From positions 1,426,001-1,490,000 of the forward strand of contig NZ_JANLNM010000001.1 of assembly GCF_024701975.1 (NCBI RefSeq): a stretch of DNA of 64,000 nt, read 5' to 3'. Below the pieces are notes generated by a model. That model had not been told where the DNA came from, did not search any database, and saw nothing but the letters and a program-made list of their open reading frames with translations. A program made the translations under genes and the position numbers. The first letter of the stretch is position 1. Each line of letters starts with the position of its first letter. Shown piece after piece: positions 60,671-64,000 of the stretch. Origin of the DNA: Variovorax sp. ZS18.2.2. Lineage in GTDB: Bacteria; Pseudomonadota; Gammaproteobacteria; Burkholderiales; Burkholderiaceae_C.

Positions 60671-62548
60671 TCAGGACGCCTGGTCTTTTTCTTCTTCTTT
60701 TTCTTCTTTCTGCTGCGCCCTCATGACCTGGTGGCGCTGCCAGTAGTGGCCGACGGCGCCCCTGAAGTTGTCTTTCTGTTTGCCGAGGCCCGCCACCTTG
60801 ACCTTGGTGGTGCGAGCGCCCAGCATGCCCTTGTCGTGGTGCGTGACGATCAGCGTGTCGCCGAAGCTGCTGTCCTTGTAGGTCAGGCCCTTCACCTCGT
60901 CCCAGGCGATGGTCGAGCCGCCGTCCGCGCTTGGATGCAGGCCCGCGTAGTCGACCCCGATGCGCTCGCCGCCCTTCAGCGCGAACTCGAGCGGCGGAAA
61001 GTGGCGCAGCACCACGATGCGCTCTTCTTCGGTGGCGGGTTCGTAGCGGTAGGCGAGGCTCAGTTCGTGGTTCTGCACGAAGCGCTGCTCGTACTCGCTC
61101 CACAGGCGTTGCTCGATCGCCGGCGCCGTCTCGATCTCGTCGGCCCAGGTGGCCTGCGGTGCGGTCGCGACGATGGCGCCGTACACGTTCTCGGGCACAT
61201 GGTGATCGACATTGCGCATGCGTTCGAGCAGGGGCGGATGACTGTCGTAGGGATGGGGCACGTCGGCGGTCTTCATCGTCTCGATGAACGCCTCGGAACT
61301 CGCATAGGGCGGCAGCCCGTCGGCCACGAAGCGGGCGATGCCCAGTGCGCCGTCGTGCTGGCGGTTTTGCGCGAAGAGCTTCTGCTCGACGTCGTTGCGG
61401 TAGCTCGCGTAGGCCGAGATCTTGATCAGCGACTGCACGATGGCGCTCGGCGCCGTGAGGCTCGCGGACACGCGATCGGCCTTGTACTCGCGCTCGCGGC
61501 TGTCGCGCGCCAGGGCGAACTCGAAGATCATGCGGTAGAGGCGCAGCAGGTAGTGCGCCACGATGGTGAGGCCGCCGCTGCGCATCTTCCAGGTGTACTG
61601 GTCGAACTGCCGCAGCTTGGGGCCGAGCGCCGCGCTGCTGCGCGTGTCGCCGCCGCCCAGGTGGGCCAGCTCGTGGGCCAGCACCGCATCGGCCTCGGAC
61701 TGGTCGAGCACGCGCAGGAGCGGAAGGCTCACGAACAGCGTGCGGCCGTTCAAGGCACGGCCGGCGACTTCGATGGGCGCTTCGGTCACGAAGAAGTTGG
61801 TGTCGATGCCCGCCACGATCTGATCGGGTGGCGCCGTCTTCACGCGGCCCGCGAGCTGGCGAATGCGCTCCCACAGGCGCGGTGCATCGGCCTCTGCGAT
61901 GAGCTCGCCGTCGATCGCGTTGACCGAAGGCAGCTTCTTGAAGAGCGTGTACACCGCATAGAACACGGCCGCCGCGGCCGCGACGCCGGCAATGATGATC
62001 AGCTTGACGTAGTAGCTGTGCCAGAAGAAGGCCGTGACCCAGAACGAGAGCCACACCAGCATCGCGCTCTGCAGCACGACCTCGATGGCGCTCGACACCG
62101 TCATGAGCCGCCAGCCCGCGACGAAGCTCGCGTAGCGCAGGCCCCGATTTGCGAAGGCCAGCGCGCCGAGCACGAGCGCCGCAGCGAGCAGCGCCGCGCC
62201 GAGCGCCAGCGTCCAGAGCGCGGCGCGGTCGGCCCAGTGGAACTGCCACTGCATCGAGTAGGGGCTGCACACCTTGTCGTGGAAGTTCTTGTCCTCCGGC
62301 GCGGTGGCATCGCAGGCCTTGGAGAGCGGGTGGCTGCGATAGAACGCGGTGGCCTCCGCCTTGTCGGCGGCGTTGAGGCGGGCATCGGTGCTGATGCGTT
62401 TCTCGATCGACTGCAGGAACTCGGCGTCTTGCGAGCGCAGTGCGTATTCGGTGAAGACCAGCGTCGCCGCCGGGATGGCGAAGAGCGACACGAGGGTCAG
62501 AAGAAACACGCGAAGCAGATCGGCATGGATCGTGCGGGCGAAGGCCAT
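60671..62548 (-). CDS. M48-family membrane metalloprotease
   Basis: 625-aa zinc peptidase of the Ste24/HtpX superfamily. The active site is H292-E293-x-x-H296 (HELAH), followed by a downstream Glu ligand in the KADRVSASL-type region. Hydrophobic segments lie at about residues 11-31, 98-120, 140-165 and 180-200, so the catalytic domain faces the cytosol or membrane. A C-terminal tail ends with an unusual run of Lys/Glu (KEEKEEEKDQ). GGAGGAG precedes the ATG at 62548, which was chosen over an upstream start. Homologues remove damaged membrane proteins. The long C-terminal extension is unlike HtpX. Confidence 0.88.
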   Translation of the reverse strand: MAFARTIHADLLRVFLLTLVSLFAIPAATLVFTEYALRSQDAEFLQSIEKRISTDARLNAADKAEATAFYRSHPLSKACDATAPEDKNFHDKVCSPYSMQWQFHWADRAALWTLALGAALLAAALVLGALAFANRGLRYASFVAGWRLMTVSSAIEVVLQSAMLVWLSFWVTAFFWHSYYVKLIIIAGVAAAAAVFYAVYTLFKKLPSVNAIDGELIAEADAPRLWERIRQLAGRVKTAPPDQIVAGIDTNFFVTEAPIEVAGRALNGRTLFVSLPLLRVLDQSEADAVLAHELAHLGGGDTRSSAALGPKLRQFDQYTWKMRSGGLTIVAHYLLRLYRMIFEFALARDSREREYKADRVSASLTAPSAIVQSLIKISAYASYRNDVEQKLFAQNRQHDGALGIARFVADGLPPYASSEAFIETMKTADVPHPYDSHPPLLERMRNVDHHVPENVYGAIVATAPQATWADEIETAPAIEQRLWSEYEQRFVQNHELSLAYRYEPATEEERIVVLRHFPPLEFALKGGERIGVDYAGLHPSADGGSTIAWDEVKGLTYKDSSFGDTLIVTHHDKGMLGARTTKVKVAGLGKQKDNFRGAVGHYWQRHQVMRAQQKEEKEEEKDQAS

Positions 62549-62747
62549 GGGTAACTCCTCCTGGAAGGCAATGCTATGAGTCGTTATGGAAGCGGTCCGG
62601 GAAGCCGATAGCGTAGCCGCCGATCGTGTCGCTGTGAAATTCCGCGGCGCGTCAAGCGCGTGCAACCGCCGACCAGCCAACGAATAAGGTTATCGCTTTT
62701 GCATCGTTCCGCACCCCGGAGCGCAGGTATAGCCTTCGGCCTCACCT

Positions 62748-63545
62748 ATGCCTCCAACCACCGCACCAAACCCTGTTTCTTCCTCCGGTCCGGGCGCGTC
62801 GCCGGTGGCCTGGATTGCCGGTGTCGGCGCCAGCGCCGGTCTGGGCGCTGCGCTCGCACGGCGCTTCGCGGCCGAGGGATTCCTCGTTGCGTTGACCGGT
62901 CGCACCCAGGTGCAACTCGCCGCGGTGGCCGCCGAAATCGAAGCTGCCGGCGGGCGTGCCCAGGTGTTCGCCGGCGATGTCGCGAGCGAGGCCGAGATCC
63001 ACGGTATCGCGCAACGCGTCAAGGCCCTGGGTCCGCTCTCGGTGGCGATCTTCAATGCCTCGAGCGCGGTGCGCGCGCCGACGCTGGAGATCTCGGTCGA
63101 CCAGTTCACGCAGGCCTGGCGCACCAGCGCGCTGGGTGGTTTCATCTTTGCGCGCGAAGCCTTGCAGGGCCTGCTGGCCAACGGTTTCGAGGCCACTGCG
63201 CCCAAGGCGCGCGGCAGCCTGCTGTTCACCGGCGCCACCGCAGCGCTGCGCGGCAAGCCGCCGTTCGCAGCGTTTGCGGCCGCCAAGGCCAGCCTGCGCT
63301 CGCTGAGCCAGAGCCTGGCGCGCGAGTTCGGCCCGCAGGGCATTCATGTGGCGCACGTGGTCATCGACGGCGGCATCGACGGCGAGCGCCTGCGCAGCAA
63401 CGCGCCCCAGCGCGCGGCGCAGGCGGGCGACGACGGCCTGCTGCAGCTGGACGCCATTGCAGAGAACTACTGGCAGCTGCACGTGCAGCACCGCAGCGCG
63501 TGGACGCAGGAGCTCGACCTGCGCCCGTTCAAGGAACCCTTCTGA
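62748..63545 (+). CDS. Short-chain dehydrogenase/reductase
   Basis: 265-aa SDR-fold enzyme. The dinucleotide site is VGASAGLGAALARRFAAEG, with TGRT after strand 2; the GDV motif and NASS (in place of NNAG) follow. The expected catalytic Tyr is replaced: the block reads FAAFAAAKASLRSL, so YxxxK becomes FxxxK. This is normal for one SDR branch that lacks the usual Tyr, so it may bind a cofactor or reduce by another residue. The CmcJ-type gene begins 14 bp later and is likely co-transcribed. Confidence 0.87.
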   Translation: MPPTTAPNPVSSSGPGASPVAWIAGVGASAGLGAALARRFAAEGFLVALTGRTQVQLAAVAAEIEAAGGRAQVFAGDVASEAEIHGIAQRVKALGPLSVAIFNASSAVRAPTLEISVDQFTQAWRTSALGGFIFAREALQGLLANGFEATAPKARGSLLFTGATAALRGKPPFAAFAAAKASLRSLSQSLAREFGPQGIHVAHVVIDGGIDGERLRSNAPQRAAQAGDDGLLQLDAIAENYWQLHVQHRSAWTQELDLRPFKEPF

Positions 63546-63558
63546 GGAGTCATGCCGC

Positions 63559-64000
63559 ATGGGCACCGCATCGAATGACCACCTGGTGGCCGCCAATCTC
63601 CCTTTCGTCGAAGGCGAGGTGAATTACCTGAAGGCGGGGCAGGGCAGGCCGGTGAGCTACACCTTCGAGCCGCCGCCGGGCGTGCCCTGGGTGACCGGCG
63701 AGCTGGAGCCGCGCCGCGTGGCGATCCGCGATGGCCGGCCGCTCGTGGCGCTGCGCGAACTCTCGCTCGACCGCAGCGGCTTCACGCAGATCTCGCACCG
63801 CAGCGTGGTGGCCGACTTCTCGCACGATGCGACCATCCGCGACATCTACTACCGCGAGGCAGAAGCGCTGCTGCGCGACGTGACGGGTGCCGAGAAGATC
63901 GTCGTCTTCGACCACACGCTGCGCGACAGTGCGCAGGGCTCGCGCCGCACGGCCGAATTGCGCGAGCCGGTGCGCCGGGTGCACAACGACCAGACCTTCG
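63559..64000 (+). CDS. CmcJ/NvfI-family oxidoreductase (3' end beyond the window)
   Basis: The visible 147 codons start MGTASNDHLVAANLPFVEGE, with GAGGAG 9 bases upstream of the ATG at 63559. VNYL and RVAIRDGRPL appear, and VVFDHTLRDS plus REPVRRVHNDQT follow, the latter being the hallmark of CmcJ/NvfI/AsaB-like proteins related to 2-oxoglutarate/Fe(II) hydroxylases and gibberellin desaturase-like enzymes. The reading frame is still open at the last base. It follows the SDR gene closely. In other organisms members act in cephamycin methoxylation, meroterpenoid endoperoxidation or xenobiotic conversion; here the substrate is unknown. Confidence 0.85.
   Translation, partial: MGTASNDHLVAANLPFVEGEVNYLKAGQGRPVSYTFEPPPGVPWVTGELEPRRVAIRDGRPLVALRELSLDRSGFTQISHRSVVADFSHDATIRDIYYREAEALLRDVTGAEKIVVFDHTLRDSAQGSRRTAELREPVRRVHNDQTF

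Noticed and set aside
62748-63545. SDR gene considered a pseudogene because the catalytic Tyr is missing
   Set aside because: The rest of the fold is intact and an FxxxK variant is known in a branch of the family; the frame is complete with a well-spaced neighbour.
1-64000. tRNA, rRNA, CRISPR arrays, prophage or integrase genes
   Set aside because: No cloverleaf with CCA-type ends, rRNA-like stretch, spaced short repeats, integrase or phage structural motif was noticed on either strand.

Overview
The window is high-GC (mostly 65-70 % by eye) and reads like a betaproteobacterial chromosome, most likely Comamonadaceae and close to Variovorax. This rests on Bug-type tripartite-tricarboxylate binding proteins, six LysR regulators next to small catabolic operons, and a DUF3348/DUF802/OmpA/DUF2894 cluster. 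The genus is inference. No rRNA, tRNA, CRISPR array or intact insertion sequence was seen.

Layout. 1-4045: the 3' part of a very large repeat protein with a protein-kinase-like module, cut by the left edge. 4042-9974: LysR regulator, Bug binding protein and N-formylglutamate amidohydrolase, then AraC and LuxR regulators separated by a striking nested palindrome (7938-8219), and a thioesterase. 10010-12893: LysR, an unrecognised protein, and a GNAT/DUF6434 pair. 13516-18945: a subtilisin-type autotransporter with in-frame 204-bp tandem repeats. 19069-25953: PhoD phosphatase, GlxA-type regulator, dienelactone hydrolase, MFS exporter, LysR, and the last gene of the next operon. 25180-32221: a glyoxylate/2-hydroxyacid locus with serine-glyoxylate aminotransferase, Bug protein and hydratase diverging from a GntR regulator and a fused FAD/Fe-S dehydrogenase. 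32283-34069: MFS transporter and Ogt repair protein.

34074-43725 is probably one long minus-strand operon: pxpA, a biotin carrier protein, biotin carboxylase, pxpB, pxpC, a TorT-like ABC importer, gabT and an internally deleted gabD, with a divergent LysR. Together they suggest uptake and ring-opening of a lactam or 5-oxoproline-like compound, with transamination downstream.

44909-52571 holds MFS transporters, regulators and small enzymes, plus a decayed scrap of an NmrA-family gene. 52708-56734 is a four-gene cluster whose core looks like a MotA/TolQ/ZorA-type plus MotB/ZorB-type ion-driven complex; it is the best candidate here for an under-described system. Next comes an imperfect duplication (56575-57106 copied at about 58390-58926) enclosing an AT-rich island with a secreted protein gene. 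A small secreted-protein gene follows with an in-frame stop. The right end carries an MFS transporter, an M48 membrane protease, an SDR enzyme and the start of a CmcJ/NvfI-family oxidoreductase cut by the window edge.
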